Notes: generated by a model from the sequence alone, not told the origin. 64,000 nt of DNA from Clostridia bacterium (GCA_900766585.1 CAAFVV010000012.1:3171-67170), one strand, 5' to 3'; shown: positions 8,187-16,542, counted from the stretch's first letter. Numbers and translations: made by a program.

Positions 8187-9328
8187 TCTTCATCCCCGCC
8201 TTCCTCCGGCTGAGCGTTGGGGTCAGCCAGCTCGTCGAACTCCTCGGAATAGGAGCTGTAGTCGCCGAACAGACCGGAGTATTCCGATCGCTTCATGATG
8301 TGGATGTCCTCGGGGTTGAGTACAATGCCGATCGTGGAGCCGGGGGCGTAGTAGTCGGTGGTCTGGATCAGCCATTTGAAGCCCTTGAAATCGACGATGG
8401 TCTCAAAGTGGACGCCCTTGAACGTGACGCTGGTCACGGTGCCGGTCAGGTGGCCTTTGATCGGCTCAACAATGTCGATATCCTCCGGACGGATGACGAC
8501 GTCGACCGGCTCCATCGGGGCAAAGCCCTTGTCAAGGCATTCAAATTTGCGGCCGAAGAACTCCACAAGGAAGTCCGCGTGCATAATGCCGTCGAGAATA
8601 TTGCTCTCGCCGATGAAATCCGCCACAAACGCGTTCTGCGGCTCGTTATAAATATCCTGCGGCGTGCCGATCTGCTGGATGCGGCCGCCGTCCATGACAA
8701 CGACGGTGTCGGACATGGACAGCGCTTCCTCCTGGTCGTGGGTGACATAGAGGAAGGTGATGCCGAGGCGCTTCTGTATGTTTTTCAGCTCTGCCTGCAT
8801 ATCCTTGCGCAGCTTGAGATCGAGCGCGGCAAGCGGCTCGTCGAGCAGCAGCACCTTCGGATGAACGGCGAGCGCGCGGGCAATGGCGACGCGCTGCTGC
8901 TGACCGCCCGAAAGCGTGCCGATGCTGCGCTTTTCAAAGCCGCGCAGGTTGACGAGCGCGAGCATCTGTCCGACGGTCTCGCGGATCTCCTTTTCGGGCT
9001 TGCGCTGCACGCGCAGACCGAACGCGACATTCTCATAGACGTTCAGGTGCGGAAAGAGCGCATAGCGCTGGAAGATGGTGTTGACCTTGCGCTTATAGGC
9101 GGGCAGGTCGTTGATGCGCTTTCCGTCAAAAAACACATCGCCGCTGTCGGGAGTGATGAAGCCGCCGATGATCCTCAGCAGTGTCGTCTTGCCGCAGCCG
9201 GACGGGCCGAGCAGCGTGACGAATTCTCCATCCCGGATATGCAGGGTGAGATCCTGCAATATCTGTTCTCCGTCAAATGCGATGGCGATGTGTTCCAGGT
9301 CAATGATGTTCCGGTTTTCGTTTTCCAT
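8183..9328 (-). CDS. potA: Polyamine ABC transporter ATP-binding protein PotA
   Basis: A protein of 381 residues that energises polyamine import. Walker A is GPSGCGKTT (about residues 38-46), the signature LSGGQQQRVA (around 139-148), Walker B VLLLDEPLAALD. A C-terminal TOBE-type regulatory domain follows (about 270-350). The tail ends in an acidic stretch (EEGGDEE) longer than in many homologues. The ribosome site AAAGGGGG lies about ten bases before the ATG. It is the first gene of the operon and has a leader of about 250 bases. Confidence 0.96.
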   Translation of the reverse strand: MENENRNIIDLEHIAIAFDGEQILQDLTLHIRDGEFVTLLGPSGCGKTTLLRIIGGFITPDSGDVFFDGKRINDLPAYKRKVNTIFQRYALFPHLNVYENVAFGLRVQRKPEKEIRETVGQMLALVNLRGFEKRSIGTLSGGQQQRVAIARALAVHPKVLLLDEPLAALDLKLRKDMQAELKNIQKRLGITFLYVTHDQEEALSMSDTVVVMDGGRIQQIGTPQDIYNEPQNAFVADFIGESNILDGIMHADFLVEFFGRKFECLDKGFAPMEPVDVVIRPEDIDIVEPIKGHLTGTVTSVTFKGVHFETIVDFKGFKWLIQTTDYYAPGSTIGIVLNPEDIHIMKRSEYSGLFGDYSSYSEEFDELADPNAQPEEGGDEE

Positions 9329-9428
9329 TAAAAATGCATCCCCCTTTGCGGTGTATACCGCCCGGTCGGACGGTACAAAGTTTCTCGCGGACGGCGCGCC
9401 GCCCCATGAACGGAAACCGCAGCCTCAT
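9300..9428 (-). other. Possible arginine-rich leader ORF upstream of potA
   Basis: A 42-codon reading frame on the minus strand starts with ATG eight bases after GGAGGG and ends inside potA in another frame. The peptide begins MRLRFPFMGRRAVREK and has about nine arginines. It overlaps the potA ribosome site, so its translation would affect potA initiation. It has no known homologue that I can name and may be chance in GC-rich DNA. Confidence 0.25.
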
Positions 9429-9584
9429 GACAACGCCCTCCGCAAAGGGTTTTTCACAATCCTCTCCGCCCGCCGAAAACGGGCAAAAGGGACTGCGGCG
9501 CTGCTTTTGATGCCGCTATCGGTTTTTTGCTCAAGATGCATTGCCGGCAGGGAGATATTTCCGCCTCTGCAGACAACAGAACAT

Positions 9585-9613
9585 ACTATACGAGGTTATC
9601 GCGAAAAAGTCAA
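9585..9613 (-). promoter_or_regulatory. Sigma-A type promoter of potABCD
   Basis: On the minus strand TTGACT and TATAGT are separated by exactly 17 bases (forward AGTCAA at 9608-9613, ACTATA at 9585-9590). It would start transcription about 250 bases before potA. Confidence 0.85.
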
Positions 9614-9776
9614 GGTTTTTTCCGAAATTCTTTTGAAAAACTGAAAAAACCGGAATTAACGACAGAAAAAAGCAAAAACTTCTTATTTCCTCTTGTTTCC
9701 TCCGGATTGTTCCGTTTCTTTCCATCCGTAAATCGGCGGTTTTCGCGCAGAATGAGGGGGAGAGGAGTGGAAAAGT
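9614..9776. other. Intergenic stretch between divergent pot operon and CmpB-like gene
   Basis: This AT-richer stretch lies upstream of the pot promoter and contains the ribosome site GAGGAG for the next plus-strand gene. I see no convincing gene or clear plus-strand promoter in it. Confidence 0.5.
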
Positions 9777-10241
9777 TTGAAAGGGAAAAAAGAGGGTGTG
9801 CAGCGGGAGCTTTATCGCTTTACTGCGCTGTTTGCCGTCGGCGGAATCGGGTATAACGGTCTGGAGGTGCTCTGGCGCGGATACAGCCACTGGAGCATGA
9901 CGATCCTCGGCGGGCTGTGCTTTCATATGATCGGGCGGATCTATCTGCGGCTGTTTAGCCGCACGAAAACCGGCTGCTGTGCGCTGTGCGCGCTTGCGGT
10001 GACAGCGGCGGAATTTGTGACCGGCTGCGTGGTCAACCGTCTGTGCCGAATGCAGGTGTGGGATTACAGCGGTCTGTCCGGCAATCTGCTCGGTCAGGTT
10101 TGCATCTGGTACACGCTGCTGTGGGGGCTGCTCAGCCTGCCGGCAGGCTGGCTGTATGCCAGACTGTACCGGTTGCCGGTCATGCAGGCTGTGCGGCGAA
10201 TCGGCGGGAAAAAAAGAATAAAGCGCAAAAGCGCGTCATAA
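9777..10241 (+). CDS. CmpB-like (putative ABC-transporter type IV) membrane protein
   Basis: A protein of 154 residues with four hydrophobic segments, matching the PF06541 family in pattern: an N-terminal amphipathic stretch, GGLCFHMIGRIY, an FVTGCVVN segment, and the signature VWDYSGLSGNLLGQVCIWY followed by a final helix. Despite the family name no transport role is established. The start is TTG, nine bases after AGGAG; no in-frame ATG lies near. It precedes the sporulation genes but no sporulation role is implied by sequence. Confidence 0.7.
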   Translation: MKGKKEGVQRELYRFTALFAVGGIGYNGLEVLWRGYSHWSMTILGGLCFHMIGRIYLRLFSRTKTGCCALCALAVTAAEFVTGCVVNRLCRMQVWDYSGLSGNLLGQVCIWYTLLWGLLSLPAGWLYARLYRLPVMQAVRRIGGKKRIKRKSAS

Positions 10242-10333
10242 ACTGGCAGTAAGGTTTTGTTTTCAGCCACCAGCTTTCAGCAGAATCCGTCCGTCTTGCA
10301 GAGGTATACTGATAGGGCAGGAGGTGGTCGGCC

Positions 10334-11209
10334 GTGATCTATATGGATGTGTTGGTGGCGCTCAACTGGTTTTTGGACTATGCGCTGCTGTGCGGCACGG
10401 CGCGGCTTCTGCATATTGCCTGCAAACGGCGGCGGCTCGTGTTCGGCAGCCTGTGCGGGGCGCTGCTGTCGGCAGTGCTGGTGCTGCCGACCCTGCCCCG
10501 TGCCGTGGCGCTGCCGCTGCGGCTGCTGTCGGCGGTGCCGGTTGTTTGGGCGGCGTTCGGCAGAAGCCCGGTCAAGCGCTTTCTCGCCCGTCTGGCGGCG
10601 TTTTTCCTGTTGTCCACCGCGCTGGCGGGCGTGGTGCTGGCGGCGGTTTTCTGGCTGGCGCCGAAGGGGCTGCGGGTGATCAACGGCGTGGTGTATTACG
10701 ACGTGCCGCCGCTTCTGCTTGCCCTGCTGACGGTGCTGTTTTACGGCATCCTGTGCCTGTATGAGCGCGGCAGCCGCCTGCGCCGTTTCGGCGGCGAATA
10801 CCGGCTGCGGCTGCGGGACGGCGGTGGGGAGCGGGAGCTGCGGGCGCTTTATGATTCCGGCAACCGGCTGGTGGAGAGCTTTTCCGGCCGCCCTGTGATC
10901 GTGGCTGACCGCAGTGCGGTGCTGCCGCTGCTTACAGAGGAGCAGCGGCAGTGGCTCAGCTTTGCCGATGGGACGGACGTACCGTCCGGTATGCCGCCCG
11001 GCAGATTCCGGCTCATTCCGTTTGATTCGGTCGGCGGGAAAGGGCTGCTGCCGGCGTTTTGCCCCGCCGAGGCGGTGCTCACTGCCGGAAAGCGCCGGCG
11101 GGATATCACCGGCGTTTACATAGCTTTGTCGGACCGGTTGGGGCGGGGCGGCTGCGAAGCGCTTTTGGGGGCAGATGTAGTGTCTGTATTATCGGATCGG
11201 GAGGCGTAG
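10334..11209 (+). CDS. spoIIGA: Sigma-E processing peptidase SpoIIGA
   Basis: A protein of 291 residues, the membrane aspartic protease that removes the pro-sequence of sigma-E in the mother cell. The N-terminal half has about five transmembrane segments (starting YMDVLVALNWFLDYALLCG); the C-terminal half holds the catalytic motif LYDSGNRLVESFSGRPVIV (Asp in DSGN, about residue 175). It starts with GTG after AGGAGGTGG. A TATACT box lies at 10305-10310 without a good -35, which would fit an activator-dependent (Spo0A-type) promoter, but I find no clear Spo0A box. It directly precedes its substrate gene sigE. Confidence 0.93.
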   Translation: MIYMDVLVALNWFLDYALLCGTARLLHIACKRRRLVFGSLCGALLSAVLVLPTLPRAVALPLRLLSAVPVVWAAFGRSPVKRFLARLAAFFLLSTALAGVVLAAVFWLAPKGLRVINGVVYYDVPPLLLALLTVLFYGILCLYERGSRLRRFGGEYRLRLRDGGGERELRALYDSGNRLVESFSGRPVIVADRSAVLPLLTEEQRQWLSFADGTDVPSGMPPGRFRLIPFDSVGGKGLLPAFCPAEAVLTAGKRRRDITGVYIALSDRLGRGGCEALLGADVVSVLSDREA

Positions 11210-11214
11210 GACTT

Positions 11215-11934
11215 ATGAAAACACTGGGCGAGTTATGGCAAAGGATACGGCGGTGGCTGCTTTTGCGGGAGACGGCGCCGGTGGATTATATCCACGGAGC
11301 GGATACGCTGCCGCCGCCTTTGCCGGCACAGACGGAGGCGGAGCTGCTGACGCGGATGAAGCAGGGGGACAGGCAGGCGCGTGACAGCCTGATCGAGCAT
11401 AATCTGCGGCTGGTGGTGTATATCGCCAAGCGGTTTGAAAATTCCGGCGTGGGGATCGAGGATCTCATCTCCATCGGCACGATCGGGTTGATCAAGGCAA
11501 TCAATACGTTTTGCCCCGGGCGGAATATTAAGCTCGCGACCTATTCCTCCCGCTGCATCGAAAACGAGATTCTGATGGTGCTGCGCAAGAATGCGCCGCT
11601 GCGCAATGAAATGTCCATCGACGAGCCGCTGAATGTGGACTGGGACGGCAATGAGTTGCTGCTGTCGGATATCCTCGGCAGCGATCCGGACGAGGTCAAC
11701 CGCGATTTGGAGCAGGAGGCGGAAAAAACGCTGCTGCTGCAATGCGTCGAGCGGCTGGAGCCGCGGGCGCGGCAGATTATGGAGCTGCGTTTCGGCATCG
11801 GCGGCAGGCGGGAGCATACGCAAAAGGAGGTGGCGGATCTGATGGGCATCTCCCAGTCCTACATATCCCGCCTGGAAAAGCGCATTATCCTGCGGTTAAA
11901 GCGCGATATCGAGCGGGCGGAGGCGGGCGGCTGA
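11215..11934 (+). CDS. sigE: RNA polymerase sporulation sigma factor, pro-sigma-E
   Basis: A protein of 239 residues, the early mother-cell sigma factor. Residues about 1-27 (MKTLGELWQRIRRWLLL...) form the amphipathic pro-sequence removed by SpoIIGA, ending near DYIHGADTLPPPL. Region 2 contains NLRLVVYIAKRFENSGVGIEDL and GTIGLIKAINTF; region 4 contains the helix-turn-helix QKEVADLMGISQSYISRLEKR. ATG lies six bases after the spoIIGA stop, ribosome site GGGAGGCG. Order spoIIGA-sigE-sigG is the same as in Bacillus and Clostridia. Confidence 0.97.
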   Translation: MKTLGELWQRIRRWLLLRETAPVDYIHGADTLPPPLPAQTEAELLTRMKQGDRQARDSLIEHNLRLVVYIAKRFENSGVGIEDLISIGTIGLIKAINTFCPGRNIKLATYSSRCIENEILMVLRKNAPLRNEMSIDEPLNVDWDGNELLLSDILGSDPDEVNRDLEQEAEKTLLLQCVERLEPRARQIMELRFGIGGRREHTQKEVADLMGISQSYISRLEKRIILRLKRDIERAEAGG

Positions 11935-11968
11935 CCTTTTTTCCTGTGTTTTCCAGCCGCCGCAGACT

Positions 11969-11996
11969 GCATACCGCGCCCGAAACGGTCTATACT
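11969..11996 (+). promoter_or_regulatory. Weak candidate forespore (sigma-F/G type) promoter before sigG
   Basis: GCATA (11969-11973) is followed after 14 bases by a -10-like GTCTATACT that differs from the sigma-F/G consensus at one expected G. sigG is known to be transcribed by sigma-F, which makes the site plausible, but the match is imperfect. Confidence 0.25.
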
Positions 11997-12025
11997 TTTT
12001 ACAGACCGAGGAAAGGGTGGACGGG

Positions 12026-12793
12026 ATGTATAATAAGGTGGAGATCTGCGGCGTCAATACGTCGACACTGAAGGTGCTGTCCGAGGCGGAAAAGATCCGC
12101 CTGCTCAAAGCGATGCAGGCGGGTGACCGCGGAGCGAGGGAGAAGCTGATCGAGGGCAATCTGCGGCTGGTGCTCAGCGTGATCCAGCGCTTTACCCAGC
12201 GCGGGGAAAACCTGGATGATCTGTTTCAGGTCGGCTGCATCGGGCTGATGAAGTCGATCGACAATTTTGACATTTCGCAGAATGTACGCTTTTCCACCTA
12301 TGCCGTACCGATGATCGTCGGCGAGATTCGCCGCTATCTGCGGGATAACAACGCCATCCGCATCAGCCGCAGCATGCGCGATACGGCGTATCGCGCCATG
12401 CAGGCGAAGGAGCAGCTGATCCGGGAAACGCAGAAGGAGCCGACAGTGGAGCAGATCGCAGAGCGGATCGGTCTGCCGCGCGAGGACGTCGTGCTGGCAC
12501 TGGAATCCATCGTGGAGCCGGTCAGCCTGTATGAGCCGGTGTATTCCGACAGCGGCGATACGCTGTATGTGATGGATCAGGTCGGCGATCACAACGACGA
12601 CAGCAACTGGTTGGATGAACTGGCACTGAAGGAGGCGATCCGCGGTCTGGGTGAGCGGGAAAAGCGCATTTTAAATCTGCGGTTTTTCAAGGGCATGACA
12701 CAGATCGAGGTGTCGGCGGAGATCGGCATCAGTCAGGCGCAGGTCAGCCGTCTCGAAAAAGGGGCGCTCAACCGCATCAAAAGTCAGCTTTGA
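12026..12793 (+). CDS. sigG: RNA polymerase sporulation sigma factor SigG
   Basis: A protein of 255 residues, the late forespore sigma factor. It opens with the SigG-type MYNKVEICGVNTS. Region 2: NLRLVLSVIQRF and DDLFQVGCIGLMKSIDNFD; region 3 includes the SigF/G-type RSMRDTAYRAMQAKE; region 4: MTQIEVSAEIGISQAQVSRLEK. I chose the ATG nine bases after AAAGG; a GTG three codons upstream lacks a ribosome site. A 91-base gap after sigE and a possible own promoter suggest separate timing from sigE. Confidence 0.96.
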   Translation: MYNKVEICGVNTSTLKVLSEAEKIRLLKAMQAGDRGAREKLIEGNLRLVLSVIQRFTQRGENLDDLFQVGCIGLMKSIDNFDISQNVRFSTYAVPMIVGEIRRYLRDNNAIRISRSMRDTAYRAMQAKEQLIRETQKEPTVEQIAERIGLPREDVVLALESIVEPVSLYEPVYSDSGDTLYVMDQVGDHNDDSNWLDELALKEAIRGLGEREKRILNLRFFKGMTQIEVSAEIGISQAQVSRLEKGALNRIKSQL

Positions 12794-12794
12794 C

Positions 12795-12834
12795 AAAAAG
12801 CGGAGCCGTTCTTATCAAACGGCTCCGCTTTTCA
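12795..12834 (+). terminator. Rho-independent terminator after sigG
   Basis: Stem AAAGCGGAGCCGTT paired with AACGGCTCCGCTTT around a 7-base loop, followed by T residues (12797-12833). Confidence 0.9.
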
Positions 12835-12946
12835 CTTTTGTCTGCGGCAGGGACTTGCAATTTCGGCAGATCCGCGGTACAATACCACATAATATCCCTG
12901 TATATGGCTGCGCAGTCGGGGAAAATGCGAAAAGAGGTGCCGGAGG

Positions 12947-13768
12947 ATGGCGGTTTTGCGGATGGCTTCACCGGAGGATGCTGCGGTGATGCGGGAAATC
13001 TATGCGCCGTATATTACAGAGACGTCGGTGACGTTTGAGACCGAGGTGCCGTCGGTCGAAGAGATGGCGGCGCGGATGCGGTCGGTGATTGCCGTCTATC
13101 CGTGGATTGCAGCGGAGGAAAACGGAGAGGTGGTGGGCTATGCCTATGCGCACCGCGCCGGAGAGCGGGCGGCTTACGGCTGGAATGCGGAGCTGTCGGT
13201 ATATGTGCGGCAGGATCGCCGCAGAGCCGGACTGGGACGGCAGCTCTGCACGGCGCTGCTTGCGCTTTTGCGCCAGCAGCGGGTGCAGACGGTCTATTCA
13301 CTCATCACGTCGCCGAATCCCGCCAGTGAGGCGCTGCACAGACGGCTCGGGTTCCGTCCTCTGGCTGTGCATCGGCAGACCGGCTATAAACAGGGGCGCT
13401 GGCGTGATGTGCAGTGGATGGAGCTTGTGCTCGGCGGGCGGGAAAATCCCCCCGCGCCGGTTCTGCCTGTCGCGGCGCTGCCCGCCGAGACGGTGGCGGA
13501 GGCGCTTGCCGCTTTGGCAGAGCCTGTGCCGCAGCTACAGCCGCAGCCGATCAAGGTTGGTGGGCGCTACCGCCATTTTAAGGGGAACGAATACCGCGTG
13601 CTCGCCTTGGCGGTGGACAGCGAGACCGGGGAGCCAGTCGTGGTTTACCGCGCACTTTACGGCGAGGGCGAGGTCTGGACGCGGCCTGCCGCGATGTTTG
13701 CGGAATCGGTCTGCCGCGAGGGACGGCTGCAGCCGCGGTTTGCGCTTGTTCCGGAGACGGAGACATGA
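12947..13768 (+). CDS. GNAT acetyltransferase fused to a DUF1653 domain
   Basis: A protein of 273 residues. Residues about 1-165 form a Pat/Bar-type GNAT N-acetyltransferase (IREIYAPYITET-like start, acetyl-CoA loop QDRRRAGLGRQL, then ITSPNPASEALHRRLGF). After a Pro/Ala-rich linker, residues about 205-260 match DUF1653: GGRYRHFKGNEYRVLALA, then VVYRALYGEGEVWTRP. DUF1653 is usually a separate small protein, so the fusion is notable. Substrate is unknown; GNATs of this type often act on amino-acid-like compounds such as phosphinothricin or methionine derivatives. Ribosome site AAAGAGGTG, eight bases before ATG. Its stop overlaps the next start. Confidence 0.88.
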   Translation: MAVLRMASPEDAAVMREIYAPYITETSVTFETEVPSVEEMAARMRSVIAVYPWIAAEENGEVVGYAYAHRAGERAAYGWNAELSVYVRQDRRRAGLGRQLCTALLALLRQQRVQTVYSLITSPNPASEALHRRLGFRPLAVHRQTGYKQGRWRDVQWMELVLGGRENPPAPVLPVAALPAETVAEALAALAEPVPQLQPQPIKVGGRYRHFKGNEYRVLALAVDSETGEPVVVYRALYGEGEVWTRPAAMFAESVCREGRLQPRFALVPETET

Positions 13769-14172
13769 ACAAGCCGTTGACGCTGCGGCAAAAACGCGGG
13801 CTGTTCTGCCTGGCGGCGGCAGCTGCCGCCGGTGCGGTCTGGCTGACCCGCCGCTTCTGGATATGGCTGTCCTTTCATCTGCCGCCCTGCGTGTTTTACC
13901 GGCTGACGGGGCTTTACTGCCCCGGCTGCGGCAATTCCCGCAGCGTACGGGCACTGCTGCGGGGACAGCTCTGGCTTTCGCTGCGGTATAACGCGTTTCC
14001 GCTGTTTGTTCTGGCGCTCGGTGTTTTATGGGCGGTTGAGCAGTTGACGGGTCTGTTCGGCAGGCCGTGCCGGCTGCTGCCGCGCCGTCCGTGGGCGATC
14101 TGGACGATCGTCATCCTGTTTTTGCTCTATTATGTGGTGCGCAATATCTGGGAGTTTATGCCCGCCGGATGA
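13765..14172 (+). CDS. DUF2752 membrane protein
   Basis: A protein of 135 residues with about three transmembrane segments and the DUF2752 signature LTGLYCPGCGNSRSVRALL (around residues 46-65). Family function is unknown; the Cys-Pro-x-Cys-Gly motif at the membrane edge is characteristic. Start ATG overlaps the GNAT-DUF1653 stop, so both are translated together. spoIIID follows after a possible mother-cell promoter. Confidence 0.85.
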   Translation: MNKPLTLRQKRGLFCLAAAAAAGAVWLTRRFWIWLSFHLPPCVFYRLTGLYCPGCGNSRSVRALLRGQLWLSLRYNAFPLFVLALGVLWAVEQLTGLFGRPCRLLPRRPWAIWTIVILFLLYYVVRNIWEFMPAG

Positions 14173-14178
14173 TCGGCG

Positions 14179-14207
14179 GCATACTGCGCCGCTTTGCTGC
14201 ATAAGGT
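14179..14207 (+). promoter_or_regulatory. Candidate sigma-E promoter of spoIIID
   Basis: GCATACT (14179-14185), a 14-base spacer and CATAAGGT (14200-14207) match the sigma-E pattern (about GCATATT, 14 bases, CATACA-T) well in the -35 and partly in the -10. spoIIID is a known sigma-E regulon gene. Confidence 0.55.
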
Positions 14208-14237
14208 GTAGTAACATGCAGCAAGGGGCGATGCAGG

Positions 14238-14489
14238 ATGAGGGACACAGTGGAGGAACGCGCGGTCGAACTGGGGGAGTATATACTGGAACACCACACT
14301 ACCGTGCGCGCAGCGGCGAAACGCTTTCACGTCAGCAAGAGTACCGTACATAAGGATGTCACCGGGCGGCTGCGCGAGGTGAATCCGCCGCTGTACAGTC
14401 AGGTGCAGGAGGTGCTGGCAGTGAACAAAGCACAGCGGCATATCCGCGGCGGTCAGGCCACGCGGGAGAAATACCGCCGCGGACGATAG
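14238..14489 (+). CDS. spoIIID: Sporulation transcriptional regulator SpoIIID
   Basis: A protein of 83 residues, the usual size of this mother-cell DNA-binding protein that switches genes between the sigma-E and sigma-K stages. The helix-turn-helix is AAKRFHVSKSTVHKDVTGRL (about residues 25-44); the basic C-terminal stretch RHIRGGQATREKYRRG is diagnostic for SpoIIID. Ribosome site is CAAGGGGC. A candidate sigma-E promoter lies 31 bases before the start. Confidence 0.97.
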   Translation: MRDTVEERAVELGEYILEHHTTVRAAAKRFHVSKSTVHKDVTGRLREVNPPLYSQVQEVLAVNKAQRHIRGGQATREKYRRGR

Positions 14490-14503
14490 GTAAACCGTAA
14501 ATA

Positions 14504-14541
14504 AACAAGCCCGCCGGCTGCTTTGGCCGGCGGGCTTGTTG
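14504..14541. terminator. Bidirectional terminator between spoIIID and Na/Pi symporter gene
   Basis: A 13-bp perfect stem CAAGCCCGCCGGC / GCCGGCGGGCTTG (14506-14518 and 14526-14538) with short A and T tracts at its ends lies between convergent genes. Confidence 0.88.
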
Positions 14542-14556
14542 TCTGCGATGATAGAA

Positions 14557-16329
14557 TCAATTGTCCGTTTTCAGCGAATAACGGGAGGAATACAGCGCAT
14601 AATCCTCGGCGAAGTGGTCGGTTTTCTGCACCTTGACCTCGTTTAAATAGGCGTGCGTATCGAAAATGTCGTGATCAAGCTCGATCATGGCGACGGCGAC
14701 ATTGGAGCAGTGGTCGGCGATACGCTCGAAATTGGTCAGGATGTCATTGTAGACAAAGCCGTGATCCAGCGTGCATTCGCCGGTCTGCACCCGCTTGATA
14801 TGCCGCATCTTGATTTCGTCGCACAGACCGTCGATGACCTGCTCGAGCGGCTCCACCTTTTTGGCGGCGGCAATATCGTTGCTCGTGAAAGCGTCAGTCG
14901 CCAGAATGACAATTTCGGAAACAGCGGAGGTGATCACATCCAGCTCGCGCTGGGCGACGGGAGAGAGCAGCAGCTTTTTCTGATAGATCTCCTTTGCGGT
15001 TTTGGACAGGTTGACCGCGTGGTCGCCGATCCGTTCAAAATCCCCGATAGTGTGCAGAATCTTCGAGATATCGCGGCTCTGCTCGGGCGAAAGCTCCATG
15101 CCGGTCAGCTTGACAAGATAGGTGCCGAGCTTGTCCTCGTATTTGTCGATGATCTGTTCTTTTTGCTGAATGACGGCATATCTGTCCTCACTGTAATTGT
15201 AGAGCAGGCCGATGGAGCGGGACAGGTTTTTCCGCGCCTTGCGCGCCATGGAACAGACCGCCAAATTGCTCTGCTCCAGAGCGATGGTGGGGTGGGCAAT
15301 GAAGCGATCTTCCAGCCGGTCGATCTCCGCGGTCTCCTCCGCCTCCTCCGGGTCGTCGGGGAAGACCAGTGCGGAAAGCCGTTCAAGCAGATGGGTAAAC
15401 GGCGCGAGCAGCAGCACGGTCGCCAGACGGAACAGCGTATTGAGTACGGCAATGCTCAGCATGTTCATGGTGCTGCTCATAAAGGGGAAGTGGACAAAGG
15501 CGTTGACGGTGTAGAAAACCGCTGCCCAGAATACCGCGCCGATCACGTCAATGGAGAGATAGGTCAGCGCCACGCGCTTGCCCTCTCTTGTGGAGCCGAA
15601 GGCGGAGAGCAACACCGGTACGGCGGCGCCGATGGCGATACCCATGATGATCGGCAACGCGATCTCAAACCGGATCTGACCGGTCATGGAGAGCGCCTGC
15701 AGAATACCGACGGTCGCCGAGGCGCTCTGCAGCACGCAGGTGATGAGCATGCCAACCAGAATACCGATGAGCGGATGGGCAAACGAGCTGAGCATCTGCA
15801 CGAATACCGGGCTCTCCCGCAGCGGCGCTACCGCGCTGCTCATGGCGGTCATGCCGGTCATCAGGATGGCAAAGCCCATCAGGATGTTGCCGACCTGCTG
15901 CTTTGTGTGTCCCTTGCAGAACATGCGCAGCACGATGCCGACGACGGCGACGATGCCGGTCAGCGAAGCCGTGGAGACCAGCGCGGCGAGGTTTGAGGCG
16001 CTGCCGCCCATATCCGACAGGCAGATGATAAAGCCGGTCACGCTCGTGCCGAGGATGGCGCCGAGTATGACGCCGATCGCCTGCCGCGCCTTCATCATGC
16101 CGGAATTGACAAAGCCGACCACCATGACCGACGTGGCAGAGGAAGACTGAATGACCGCCGTCACGCCCGTGCCCAGCAGTATCCCCTTCAGGGGCGTGCT
16201 GGATAGGCGGTAGAGCACAAGCTCCAGCTTGTTGCCTGCCACGCTTTTGAGTCCGGCGCCCATCAGCAGCATACCGTAAAGAAACAGAGCGACACCGCCT
16301 ACTAAAGAGATGACATCTGCAATCGTCAT
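14557..16329 (-). CDS. Na/Pi cotransporter family protein with C-terminal PhoU-like domain
   Basis: A protein of 590 residues. The N-terminal part (about 1-310) holds two inverted Na_Pi_cotrans repeats, each with the characteristic Gln-Ser-Ser/Ala loop (VIQSSSATSVMVVG near residue 60; LQSASATVGIL near 200). The C-terminal part (about 345-570) is helical and PhoU-like, with IGDFERIGDHAVNL and NFERIADHCSNVAVAMIE. It probably imports phosphate with sodium, with the PhoU part sensing or regulating flux. It is a single gene; the upstream region carries a 10-base direct repeat. Similar to YjbB/NptA types. Confidence 0.92.
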   Translation of the reverse strand: MTIADVISLVGGVALFLYGMLLMGAGLKSVAGNKLELVLYRLSSTPLKGILLGTGVTAVIQSSSATSVMVVGFVNSGMMKARQAIGVILGAILGTSVTGFIICLSDMGGSASNLAALVSTASLTGIVAVVGIVLRMFCKGHTKQQVGNILMGFAILMTGMTAMSSAVAPLRESPVFVQMLSSFAHPLIGILVGMLITCVLQSASATVGILQALSMTGQIRFEIALPIIMGIAIGAAVPVLLSAFGSTREGKRVALTYLSIDVIGAVFWAAVFYTVNAFVHFPFMSSTMNMLSIAVLNTLFRLATVLLLAPFTHLLERLSALVFPDDPEEAEETAEIDRLEDRFIAHPTIALEQSNLAVCSMARKARKNLSRSIGLLYNYSEDRYAVIQQKEQIIDKYEDKLGTYLVKLTGMELSPEQSRDISKILHTIGDFERIGDHAVNLSKTAKEIYQKKLLLSPVAQRELDVITSAVSEIVILATDAFTSNDIAAAKKVEPLEQVIDGLCDEIKMRHIKRVQTGECTLDHGFVYNDILTNFERIADHCSNVAVAMIELDHDIFDTHAYLNEVKVQKTDHFAEDYALYSSRYSLKTDN

Positions 16330-16352
16330 GCGCGTAAACCCTCAATTCCGAA

Positions 16353-16376
16353 ATTGTATTACCATAATTGTATTAC
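16353..16376. repeat. Direct repeat upstream of the Na/Pi symporter gene
   Basis: ATTGTATTAC occurs twice (16353-16362 and 16367-16376) with four bases between, 24 bases before the start of the minus-strand symporter gene. On that strand each copy contains TACAAT, a -10-like hexamer. It could be an operator for a regulator, or a duplicated -10 box. Confidence 0.6.
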
Positions 16377-16542
16377 GTTTATCGCAAACACCTCTACCAT
16401 ACCATATTCCGACGAAAAACACAAGCCCTTTTTTTGAAAAATCTCCGCGAAAGGTTTGCTGCTTTCCCGCGGGTCCGGGCATAGGCGCCGCTTACCGGGC
16501 ATATCCTGTACGGCAGGGACGGCAGAGGGGCGGTGACGGAGA

